Below are positions 24,254-31,587 of a stretch of 64,000 bases of DNA, piece after piece. Numbering within the stretch: the stretch's first letter is position 1; every line of letters begins with the position of its first letter. The position numbers were made by a program, and so were the translations under genes. Origin of the DNA: Oscillospiraceae bacterium (lineage in GTDB: Bacteria; Bacillota; Clostridia; Oscillospirales; CAG-272). Location: contig SVTK01000003.1 of the NCBI GenBank assembly GCA_015063805.1, forward strand, positions 95,802-159,801, in the 5' to 3' direction. The notes beneath the pieces were generated by a model. That model saw nothing but the letters and a program-made list of their open reading frames with translations. It was not told the origin of the DNA and did no database searches.

Positions 24254-24946
24254 ATGGAGAAAAAAGCGTTTTCATCGGGCCTGCGGGTGGCATCCTACAA
24301 CATCCGCCACGGGGCCGATGTGCAGATGAATATGCAGATCCTGGCCGATGATATCACGGGGCTGGGGATCGATGTTGTGGGGCTGCAGGAGGTGGATATC
24401 GGTGCCGCCCGGTCGGGTTGTATTGATACCATGGCAGAGCTGTCGGCGGCGTCAGGGATGCCTGCCCATGCCTTTGCCCGGGGAATCCCCCTGGGTGAGG
24501 GGGAGTACGGCACGGGAATTCTCTCCCGCCTGCCCATGGAGTCCTTTACCGCAACGCAGCTTTTTTCCGGGGAGAAAGAACAGCGTGCCATCGGTCACGC
24601 GGTGATGATGCTGGGGGAGCGGCCGATCCATTTCTTCAACACCCACCTTTCCTTTGAGGAGAAGTCGCTGCGGGACGTGCAGTTTGTGCAGGTGGCAGAG
24701 ATGCTGCCGAAGGACGAGCCCTGGATTCTGACCGGGGATTTCAATACCGATGATTTTGCAGAGTTTTCCCCTCTCGGCGCAGCTGTCATGCTGAACCGGG
24801 CCGACAACTATCTCCCATCCTTCCGCGGCAGGAAGGCCATCGACAACATCGTGCTGTCGGCCGATTGGGCGGTGGGCGAGTGGGGAATGCTTTCGGTAAA
24901 CCACTCGGACCATGAGATGATCTGGTGCGATATTGTGCTCCGGTAA
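24254..24946 (+). CDS. Endonuclease/exonuclease/phosphatase (EEP) family hydrolase
   Basis: 230 residues of the DNase I/inositol phosphatase fold. Catalytic blocks in order: SYNIRHG, LQEVD (metal Glu), NTHLSF, TGDFNTDD, DNIVLS and SDHEMI, with the final Asp-His pair intact. No signal peptide. The substrate could be nucleic acid, a phosphoinositide-like molecule or a sphingolipid; the sequence does not decide. The start at 24254 (or 24251) follows GGAGG, which overlaps the tail of the transketolase terminator, so it is probably expressed by read-through. No promoter of its own is seen. Confidence 0.88.
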   Translation: MEKKAFSSGLRVASYNIRHGADVQMNMQILADDITGLGIDVVGLQEVDIGAARSGCIDTMAELSAASGMPAHAFARGIPLGEGEYGTGILSRLPMESFTATQLFSGEKEQRAIGHAVMMLGERPIHFFNTHLSFEEKSLRDVQFVQVAEMLPKDEPWILTGDFNTDDFAEFSPLGAAVMLNRADNYLPSFRGRKAIDNIVLSADWAVGEWGMLSVNHSDHEMIWCDIVLR

Positions 24947-24956
24947 AGCGGATTAC

Positions 24957-24995
24957 AAATCGGGGTGCCCGAGGTAATGCGGGCACCCCGATTTT
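24957..24995 (+). terminator. Intrinsic terminator
   Basis: 15-bp stem AAATCGGGGTGCCCG / CGGGCACCCCGATTT (24957-24971, 24980-24994) with loop AGGTAATG. Confidence 0.87.
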
Positions 24996-25049
24996 GGGTT
25001 GAGCGCAGATGCTTTTTCTTCATTCCCGCGGGGAAAATATCAAAATATC

Positions 25050-25078
25050 TTGCAAAATATCCATTGAAGTGATATAAT
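25050..25078 (+). promoter_or_regulatory. Promoter of the aryl-CoA ligase-iorAB-ACT operon
   Basis: TTGCAA (25050-25055), 17-bp spacer, TATAAT (25073-25078). Confidence 0.85.
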
Positions 25079-25109
25079 AGATAAAATACAAAAAAGCGAG
25101 GCAGCTGCA

Positions 25110-26411
25110 ATGCATTTTTTTCAGCGTGACATAGAAACAATGCCGCGTCGGGAGATCGAGGCGATCCAGCTCGAGCGGCTTCGCCACCTGGTCGATTACG
25201 TCGACCGCAATGTGCCGTTTTACCATAAACGCTTGGCTGAGGCCGGTGTGACGGCGGACAAGATCAAGACCCTGTCAGACATTCAGTACATTCCTTATAC
25301 CACCAAGGCGGATATCCGCGATACCTATCCCTTTGGCCTGTTTGCCGTTGACCGCAAGAAGATCGTGCGCATTCACGCGTCGTCGGGTACCACCGGCAAG
25401 CCCACGGTGGTGGGCTACACCAAGCAGGACCTGGAGACCTGGAGCGAGTGCGTTGCCCGCCTGACCATGGCGGCGGGGGCAACCGAGGATGATATCGTGC
25501 AGATCTGCTTTGGCTACGGTCTCTTCACCGGTGCGCTTGGCCTGCACTACGGGCTGGAGAAGATCGGTGCCACTGTGGTGCCCTCTTCCTCGGGCAACAC
25601 CGAGAAACAGATCATGCTCATGAAGGACTTTGGTACCTCGGCGCTGGTTTCTACTCCTTCTTACGCTTACTACATCTCCGAGGTCGCCCGGGACATTGGA
25701 ATTGATCCCCGTACCCTGAACGTGCGTCTTGGCCTGTTCGGCTCGGAGGGATGCACCGTTGAGCTGCGGGAGAAGATCGAGCAGGCGTGGAACCTCTTTG
25801 CCACCGACAACTACGGTATGAGCGAGCTCATGGGGCCCGGTGTGTCGGGTGAATGCCGCGAGCGCTGCGGTATGCACTTCGCTGAGGATCATTTTCTGCC
25901 TGAGATTATTGACCCCGAGTCGGGCGCGGTTCTGCCCCGGGGCGAGCAGGGGGAGCTGGTGGTCACCACCCTTACCAAGGAGGGCATTCCTCTCCTGCGC
26001 TACCGCACCAAGGACATTACCCGCATCCATTACGACACCTGCGCCTGCGGTCGCACCCATGCGCGGATGGAGAAGCCCACGGGACGGAGCGACGATATGC
26101 TCAAGATCAAGGGTGTCAACGTGTTCCCCAGCCAGATTGAGAGTGTGCTGATCGCCATTCCCCAGGTGGGGGCAAACTATCAGATCGTGCTGGGTACCAA
26201 GAACTATATGGACACCTTCGAGATCAACATTGAGGTGACCGATGCGGCACTGCTGGATCACTTCGGCGAGCTGGAGAAGCTGCAGAAGCTGGTGCACCAC
26301 AAGCTGCAGACGGTGCTGGGGTTGGATGCGAAGATCAACCTGGTTCAGCCCCGTTCTCTGGAGCGCTTCCAGGGCAAGGCGAAGCGCGTGATTGACAACC
26401 GCGTGCGGTGA
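25110..26411 (+). CDS. paaK: Phenylacetate-CoA ligase family protein
   Basis: A 433-residue AMP-forming aryl-acid CoA ligase. The AMP-binding loop is IHASSGTTGKPTVVGYT (about residues 88-104), followed by YGMSELMGPGVSGEC and the C-terminal hinge GRSDDMLKIKGVNVFPSQIE. Length and order match PaaK. With the downstream indolepyruvate oxidoreductase it is the ADP/AMP-linked arm of aromatic amino acid fermentation, interconverting aryl acetates and aryl-acetyl-CoA. The true aryl substrate (phenyl, hydroxyphenyl or indole acetate) is open. The ATG at 25110 has GCGAGG upstream. Confidence 0.92.
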   Translation: MHFFQRDIETMPRREIEAIQLERLRHLVDYVDRNVPFYHKRLAEAGVTADKIKTLSDIQYIPYTTKADIRDTYPFGLFAVDRKKIVRIHASSGTTGKPTVVGYTKQDLETWSECVARLTMAAGATEDDIVQICFGYGLFTGALGLHYGLEKIGATVVPSSSGNTEKQIMLMKDFGTSALVSTPSYAYYISEVARDIGIDPRTLNVRLGLFGSEGCTVELREKIEQAWNLFATDNYGMSELMGPGVSGECRERCGMHFAEDHFLPEIIDPESGAVLPRGEQGELVVTTLTKEGIPLLRYRTKDITRIHYDTCACGRTHARMEKPTGRSDDMLKIKGVNVFPSQIESVLIAIPQVGANYQIVLGTKNYMDTFEINIEVTDAALLDHFGELEKLQKLVHHKLQTVLGLDAKINLVQPRSLERFQGKAKRVIDNRVR

Positions 26412-26414
26412 TGG

Positions 26415-26469
26415 TTGGGGCGCTGCCCCAAACCCCGCACGAGAAACTTTTTGAAAAAAGTTTCTCGTG
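26415..26469. repeat. Intergenic palindromic element 1
   Basis: Two consecutive hairpins: TTGGGG-CGCTG-CCCCAA (26415-26431), then a 15-bp stem with a 2-base loop (26438-26452, 26455-26469) whose centre is CTTTTTGAAAAAAG. The left hairpin and following CCCCGC are nearly the same as element 3 at 41690. It lies between paaK and iorA without an obvious terminating T run. Confidence 0.7.
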
Positions 26470-26515
26470 GCTCTTCAAAAACTTTATACCAACTATCTTA
26501 CATAAGGAAGTACAG

Positions 26516-28261
26516 ATGATGAAACAATTGATGTTGGGCAACGAGGCGGTGGCCCGCGGTCTGTGGGAGGCGGGGGTACGTTTGGTATCCAGCTATCCCG
26601 GGACGCCGAGCACCGAGATTACTGAGTTTGCCGCAAAGTATGAGAACGATATTTACGCTGAGTGGGCGCCCAATGAGAAGGTGGCGCTTGAGGTTGCCCT
26701 GGGCGCGGCCATCGGCGGCGGCAGATCCTTCTGTGCCATGAAGCACGTTGGTCTGAATGTGGCCGCTGACCCCCTGTTTGTGTCGGCATATACCGGCATC
26801 AACGGCGGTATGCTGATCGGCGTTGCCGATGACCCCGGGATGCATTCCTCCCAGAACGAGCAGGACAGCCGTCACTATGCCATCGCGGCAAAGATTCCCA
26901 TGCTGGAGCCCTCCGACTCGGCTGACTGTCTGAATTTCACCAAGGCAGCTTATGTGATCTCCGAGCAGTTTGACACGCCGGTGCTTCTGCGCACCTCCAC
27001 CCGTGTGGCACACTCCCAGAGTGTGGTGGAACTGTCGGACAGAGAAGATGTTCCCCTGCGTGACTATGTGAAGGATCCCTCCAAGTACGTCATGATGCCC
27101 GCCTATGCCCGCGGCCGTCATGTCACGGTGGAAAAGCGGCTTGCCGCTCTGCGCGAGTTCGCCGAGACCACCGAGCTCAACCGCATCGAGCGGGGCACCG
27201 ACAACAAGATCGGTATCATCACTGCCGGTACCTGTTACAACTATGCCCGTGAGTGCTTCGGGGACAGCGTTTCCTACCTGAAGCTCGGCCTGATCAACCC
27301 CATGCCCGCCAAGAAGATCCTTGACTTTGCCGCGTCTGTTGAGCGGGTGATCGTCATTGAGGAGCTGGATGAAGTCATCGAGTCCTACTGCCGTGCCCTT
27401 GGCATTGCGGTGGACGGACACAACATCCTCCCCAACATCGGCGAGTATTCCACCGAGCTGCTGGCGGAGAAGCTGCTGGGCAAGCTGCCCGAGTTTGACG
27501 TGCTGGAGGATGCCATTCCTCTCCGTCCCCCCGTGCTCTGCCCCGGATGCCCCCACCGCGGCGTGTTCTATGTGCTCTCCAAGCTGAAGCTGTATGTCAG
27601 CGGCGATATCGGCTGCTATACCCTGGGCGCCGGTCAGCCCCTCTGCGCTATGGATACCACCCTTTGCATGGGTGCTTCCATCTCTGCCCTCCACGGCTTC
27701 AACAAGGTACGCGGGGAAGAGAACAAGTCGGTTGCCATCATCGGTGACTCCACCTTTATGCACTCCGGTATGACCGGCTTGGTGGATATCACCTACAACC
27801 AGGGTAAGTCCACGGTGATTGTGGTGGACAACTCCATTACCGGTATGACCGGCCACCAGCAGAACCCCTGCACCGGTCTGACTCTGCAGAACAAGCCCAC
27901 TTACGCCGTATCCATCGAGGCAGTCTGCGCCGCCGCCGGCATTGCCGACGAGCACATCCGTGTGGTGGATCCTTACGATCTGGGTGAGGTTGAGCGTGTG
28001 CTCAAGGAGGAGCTGGCGTCCGAGTGCCCCTCGGTCATCATCTGCCGCCGCCCCTGCGCACTGCTCAAGTATGTCAAGGCACAGCCTGCCCTGACGGTGA
28101 AGGCAGATAAGTGCCGCAGCTGCCGCGCCTGCATGAAGATCGGCTGCCCCTGCATTTCCATGCAGGACGGCAAGGCACACATTGACGGTGCGCTTTGCGT
28201 GGGCTGCGGTGTATGCGAACAGCTGTGCAAATTTGATGCCATCGGAGGTGCTGACGCATGA
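26516..28261 (+). CDS. iorA: Indolepyruvate ferredoxin oxidoreductase, alpha subunit
   Basis: 581 residues. Oxidatively decarboxylates aryl pyruvates to aryl-acetyl-CoA, reducing ferredoxin. The N-terminal pyrimidine domain opens with MLGNEAVARGLWEAGV and SSYPGTPSTEI; the TPP domain is in the second half (GDIGCYTLGA, IGDSTFMHSGMTG, VVDNSITGMTGHQ). Two [4Fe-4S] ferredoxin motifs close the protein (CRSCRACMKIGCP and CVGCGVCEQLCKF). The start at 26516 follows AAGGAAG; a longer frame runs back into the palindromic element. It overlaps iorB by 4 bp. Confidence 0.95.
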   Translation: MMKQLMLGNEAVARGLWEAGVRLVSSYPGTPSTEITEFAAKYENDIYAEWAPNEKVALEVALGAAIGGGRSFCAMKHVGLNVAADPLFVSAYTGINGGMLIGVADDPGMHSSQNEQDSRHYAIAAKIPMLEPSDSADCLNFTKAAYVISEQFDTPVLLRTSTRVAHSQSVVELSDREDVPLRDYVKDPSKYVMMPAYARGRHVTVEKRLAALREFAETTELNRIERGTDNKIGIITAGTCYNYARECFGDSVSYLKLGLINPMPAKKILDFAASVERVIVIEELDEVIESYCRALGIAVDGHNILPNIGEYSTELLAEKLLGKLPEFDVLEDAIPLRPPVLCPGCPHRGVFYVLSKLKLYVSGDIGCYTLGAGQPLCAMDTTLCMGASISALHGFNKVRGEENKSVAIIGDSTFMHSGMTGLVDITYNQGKSTVIVVDNSITGMTGHQQNPCTGLTLQNKPTYAVSIEAVCAAAGIADEHIRVVDPYDLGEVERVLKEELASECPSVIICRRPCALLKYVKAQPALTVKADKCRSCRACMKIGCPCISMQDGKAHIDGALCVGCGVCEQLCKFDAIGGADA

Positions 28262-28833
28262 ATATTATGATCGTAGGCGTCGGCGGACAGGGCTCGCTCC
28301 TGGCCAGCCGCATTCTCGGCCGCGCAGCACTGGATGCCGGCTATGCAGTGAAAGTTTCCGAGGTCCACGGGATGTCCCAGCGCGGCGGTTCTGTGGTCAC
28401 CTATGTCAAATACGGCGAGACGGTGGATGCTCCCCTGATTTGCCGGGGTGAGGCAGACGTGATCCTCAGCTTCGAGCAGCTGGAGGCCGCCCGCTGGCTC
28501 CCCTATCTGCGCCGCGGCGGTACGGTGGTGACCTCCACCCAGTCCATCAATCCCATGCCTGTGGTGACGGGCGCGGCAGTTTATCCCGATGCCCTGGTGG
28601 AAAAGATCGCAGCCAAGGGTGTGAAAATCATTGCCGCCGATACTCTGGCTATCGCTCGTGAGGCCGGCAGTGAGAAGGCCGCCAATGTGGCCCTCATCGG
28701 TCTGGCCGGAGAGGTGCTGGGCTTTGGTGACGAGGCACTTCGCGCCGCCATCACCGCCTGTGTGCCGCCGAAGTTCACCGAGGTCAATCTGAAGGCGTAC
28801 TCTCTCGGTGCCCAGCAGGCTTCTGCACAGTAA
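28258..28833 (+). CDS. iorB: Indolepyruvate ferredoxin oxidoreductase, beta subunit
   Basis: 191 residues: the gamma/CoA-binding-type domain of 2-oxoacid:ferredoxin oxidoreductases. VGVGGQGSLLASRIL is near the N-terminus, EVHGMSQRGGSV is the conserved central motif, and VALIGLAGEVLGF is toward the end. It starts inside the iorA stop (ATGA overlap), so 1:1 production with IorA is expected. Confidence 0.94.
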   Translation: MNIMIVGVGGQGSLLASRILGRAALDAGYAVKVSEVHGMSQRGGSVVTYVKYGETVDAPLICRGEADVILSFEQLEAARWLPYLRRGGTVVTSTQSINPMPVVTGAAVYPDALVEKIAAKGVKIIAADTLAIAREAGSEKAANVALIGLAGEVLGFGDEALRAAITACVPPKFTEVNLKAYSLGAQQASAQ

Positions 28834-28928
28834 ATCCGCAAAATTTCCGTCCCTGAGCAAATTGTTATCTTCAAAATCCAAGGATCCCGGGCTTCATCCG
28901 ACGATCCACCAAATTCAGGAGGAACAGT

Positions 28929-29336
28929 ATGACGACGAAACAAATTTCGATTTTTATTGAAAACAGACGCGGCCGCCTGTCCGAGGTGACCGACATTATC
29001 GCCCGAAACGGCATCAATATTCGTGCGCTGTCGGTGGCGGATACCACCAGCTTCGGCATTCTGCGCCTGATCGTGGACGATCCCGAGCGTCTGGAGGCCA
29101 TCCTGCGGGAGAACCGCATTACCGCATCCATTACCTCGGTGCTTGCTGTCTGCATTAACAACCAGCCCGGCGGACTGGTCGCCCTTCTCCGCCTGCTGGA
29201 GGACATTCAGATCGAGTATATGTATACATACGTTTCCCAGGAGGGGGACGACGCCTGCATCATCCTCCGGGTTGACCGCAACGAGGAAGCGGTGGAGCGT
29301 CTGACTGCCGCGGGTTATCACGGCCCTCACGCATAA
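28929..29336 (+). CDS. Tandem ACT domain protein
   Basis: 135 residues made of two ACT domains (about 4-66 and 70-130), e.g. ISIFIENRRGRLSEVTDIIARNGINI in the first and VCINNQPGGLVALLRLLEDIQIEYMY in the second. ACT pairs bind amino acids. As the last gene of the paaK-iorAB operon it probably senses an aromatic or branched amino acid; the same order is common in Clostridia. AGGAGGAA precedes the ATG. The 95-bp gap from iorB has no terminator that I can see. Confidence 0.9.
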   Translation: MTTKQISIFIENRRGRLSEVTDIIARNGINIRALSVADTTSFGILRLIVDDPERLEAILRENRITASITSVLAVCINNQPGGLVALLRLLEDIQIEYMYTYVSQEGDDACIILRVDRNEEAVERLTAAGYHGPHA

Positions 29337-29339
29337 ATC

Positions 29340-29373
29340 AAAGGGATGCCATGCACTTGCAGGGCATCCCTTT
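29340..29373. terminator. Terminator between ACT gene and convergent XRE gene
   Basis: 11-bp stem AAAGGGATGCC / GGCATCCCTTT (29340-29350, 29363-29373); usable in both directions. Confidence 0.8.
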
Positions 29374-29404
29374 GTCGTTTTTTGCACAGTTGTTCAAATG
29401 ACAC

Positions 29405-29629
29405 TCAACGCGGGTACGGTTTCTTCTCCTGCGTTAGCCCAAGTAGGTAGTCTACCGAGGTGCCGTACAGCTTTGCCAAGCGGATAAGCACGTCCGAGGG
29501 GGTATCGCGGTGTCCGCGCTCGTATCGGCTGTACTGCGCCTGCTGCATGCCCAAATGCGCAGCAACTTGAACCTGTGTCATGTCGTGATCTTCCCGCATA
29601 TCGCGAATTCGAGGATAGTAGTTGTTCAT
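29405..29629 (-). CDS. XRE-family helix-turn-helix regulator
   Basis: 74 residues, essentially one Cro/C1-type HTH domain: MTQVQVAAHLGMQQAQYSRYERG is the helix-turn-helix, and LAKLYGTSVDYLLGL is the closing helix of the fold. The start at 29629 (MNNYYPRIRD) has CGGAGGAGA upstream; an upstream in-frame ATG adds 12 residues without a good ribosome binding site. It is divergent from a BspA-like lipoprotein gene across a very AT-rich region holding a small dyad that could be its operator. Confidence 0.88.
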   Translation of the reverse strand: MNNYYPRIRDMREDHDMTQVQVAAHLGMQQAQYSRYERGHRDTPSDVLIRLAKLYGTSVDYLLGLTQEKKPYPR

Positions 29630-29658
29630 ATTCTCCTCCGGTTTATAACTGTTTGGTA

Positions 29659-29687
29659 TTGACATTGTATTATATATTTGATATAAT
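29659..29687 (+). promoter_or_regulatory. Promoter of the BspA-like lipoprotein
   Basis: TTGACA (29659-29664), 17-bp spacer, TATAAT (29682-29687). A TTGAT-7-ATCAA dyad (29678-29694) covers the -10 box and may bind the divergent XRE regulator. The leader is about 130 nt. Confidence 0.78.
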
Positions 29688-29823
29688 TAATCAAGAATAA
29701 TACCATATGGTTATAAAACGATGCGGAAATGAAAACTCGATCACAAAAAAACGGATAAATCGGAACAAATTCGCATTTTCTTCGTCTAATATGATAAAGC
29801 CCTGGAAAAGGAGGATTTTCTCA

Positions 29824-31440
29824 ATGCGTCGATGGATTTCCCTTTGTTTGGTGATGCTTTTGCTGGCCGCCTGCGCGCCGAATGTGCAGACGCCCCCCGC
29901 GGATGTGGAAAGCACACCACCCGTTACCACCGAACCTGTCACAACCCCGCCGGAAACCGAACCGGCTCCCATGACCACCACCGACTCCCTGACCATTACC
30001 CCCGTCACCACCGCTGTCCCCGAGACCACCGCGCCCATTAACTGGGACAAAACGCTGGAGAAATTCTTTGCGGAACAGTTTGAGGAGGACCGTGCAGAAC
30101 CCAAAGCGGTGGAGATTCCCCGTGATGTTCTGTGGGATGGCTCCTTCTATACGCCGGGGAATTGCACCGGATTCACGGTGGAGGAGGGCAACACCGCCTT
30201 CTGTGCTGTGGACGGCGTGCTCTATTCCGCGGATATGTCCCGCCTGGTGGCCTATCCCTCCGCTTCTGCGGCAACCTCCTTTACCGTCCCCGACTCGGTG
30301 AAGTATATTTCCCAGGGTGCATTTGCCGGCAGCCGCCATCTGACCCGGGTGGAGCTGCCCGATGGGCTGGAGCGCATCGGCACCTTTGCCTTCGGATACT
30401 GCCAGGCCCTCACCGATATCCGTCTGCCCAACAGTCTCACCGAGATTGAACCCATGGCCTTCAAGGACTGCGACGCTCTGACCATGGTGGCGGTTCCCGG
30501 CAGTGTCACTCATCTTGGTGCGGCGGCTTTCTACTGCTGTGACAGCCTGACTACCGCCATTATCGGCGAAGGTGTCACTACCATAGAGCATAATGCCTTT
30601 TCCGACTGCCCATCCCTCACTACGCTGATGATCCCCGGCACGGTGGAGCGGATCCACGGCTACTACTATGGCCACGAACCCTTCAAGGATTCCCCCTGGT
30701 TTGCCGCCCAAACCGATGAGTTTGTCATCGTGGGGGACGGCGTGCTGATCGCCTATAACGGCACCGCCACCGACGTGGTGCTTCCCGCCGAAGTCAAATC
30801 CATCGCCGGCGGCATCATTTGGCCCGACACGGTGAAGTTCATCACCATGCCCAAAGCCATGTACGATCAGCTCCCTACCATGCCCCACTGCATCAATAAA
30901 GCCGAGATCACCATCATCCCGGTGGGACTATCGGCCAAGAATGAAGATGCTATGCCGACGCCGGACGAGGTGATGGAAGCATACCGCAAAGCCACCGAAG
31001 CCGCTTCGTGGTTCCGTATCGCCAGCTTACTGGAGCAGGGGGATCCGTCGGAACCGCTGGATATGTCCGATCAGGTGGTTGAACGCGATATCACCTATTT
31101 CCGCGTGCGGCAGTTTGACTCGTATTCTGCATTTTGTGAGTACCTTTCCACACTGTTCAGCGATGCGCTGGTCCAATCTTTTCTTTCCGGCAACGGCCCT
31201 ATGTACATCGAACACAATGGGGACCTGTACGGAAAGTTTGGCATGCGCGGTACCAATGTTTTCATGGGACAAGAGTCATATAAGATTGAACAGGTCAACA
31301 GTGAGCAGATCAACCTGCTGGTCGAAGTCGAAGTCATGGAAGAAGACCTGATGACCGTAAAAGAATATCAAACGTTTGAATTCCTCTACATCCAAATGAA
31401 CGGGAAATGGGTATTTGCCACTTTCCCCGAAATACGCTGA
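29824..31440 (+). CDS. Leucine-rich repeat (BspA-like) lipoprotein
   Basis: 538 residues. The signal peptide ends in LLAAC (Cys18 or so), indicating a lipid-anchored surface protein. A Thr/Pro-rich spacer (about 20-75) is followed by a BspA-type leucine-rich repeat region of roughly four to five units, e.g. VPDSVKYISQGAFAGSRHL, LPDGLERIGTFAFGYCQAL and LPNSLTEIEPMAFKDCDAL. The last 160 residues are not LRR and contain an unidentified domain with YFRVRQFDSYSAFCEYL. Such proteins often bind host or bacterial surface ligands. AAAGGAGG precedes the ATG. Confidence 0.88.
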   Translation: MRRWISLCLVMLLLAACAPNVQTPPADVESTPPVTTEPVTTPPETEPAPMTTTDSLTITPVTTAVPETTAPINWDKTLEKFFAEQFEEDRAEPKAVEIPRDVLWDGSFYTPGNCTGFTVEEGNTAFCAVDGVLYSADMSRLVAYPSASAATSFTVPDSVKYISQGAFAGSRHLTRVELPDGLERIGTFAFGYCQALTDIRLPNSLTEIEPMAFKDCDALTMVAVPGSVTHLGAAAFYCCDSLTTAIIGEGVTTIEHNAFSDCPSLTTLMIPGTVERIHGYYYGHEPFKDSPWFAAQTDEFVIVGDGVLIAYNGTATDVVLPAEVKSIAGGIIWPDTVKFITMPKAMYDQLPTMPHCINKAEITIIPVGLSAKNEDAMPTPDEVMEAYRKATEAASWFRIASLLEQGDPSEPLDMSDQVVERDITYFRVRQFDSYSAFCEYLSTLFSDALVQSFLSGNGPMYIEHNGDLYGKFGMRGTNVFMGQESYKIEQVNSEQINLLVEVEVMEEDLMTVKEYQTFEFLYIQMNGKWVFATFPEIR

Positions 31441-31459
31441 CCGATCCACATGGTTGATA

Positions 31460-31505
31460 AAAAGGATCGGGTGCCGTACTCTCGTATAGCACCCGATCCT
31501 TTTTT
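31460..31505. terminator. Bidirectional terminator
   Basis: 15-bp stem AAAAGGATCGGGTGC / GCACCCGATCCTTTT (31460-31474, 31489-31503) between the convergent LRR lipoprotein and topoisomerase genes. Confidence 0.9.
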
Positions 31506-31533
31506 ATGAAAGTTTTCGCAGGGATAGGGGTGT

Positions 31534-31573
31534 GGGGGAAGGGACGCCTTTTTCAAAAGGCGTCCCTTCCCCC
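31534..31573. repeat. Intergenic palindromic element 2
   Basis: 19-bp near-perfect stem (31534-31552 with 31555-31573) with centre CTTTTTCAAAAGG; outer TTTCGC and GCGAAA extend it. It lies 15 bp beyond the topoisomerase stop. Confidence 0.7.
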
Positions 31574-31587
31574 GCGAAATTTCACAA

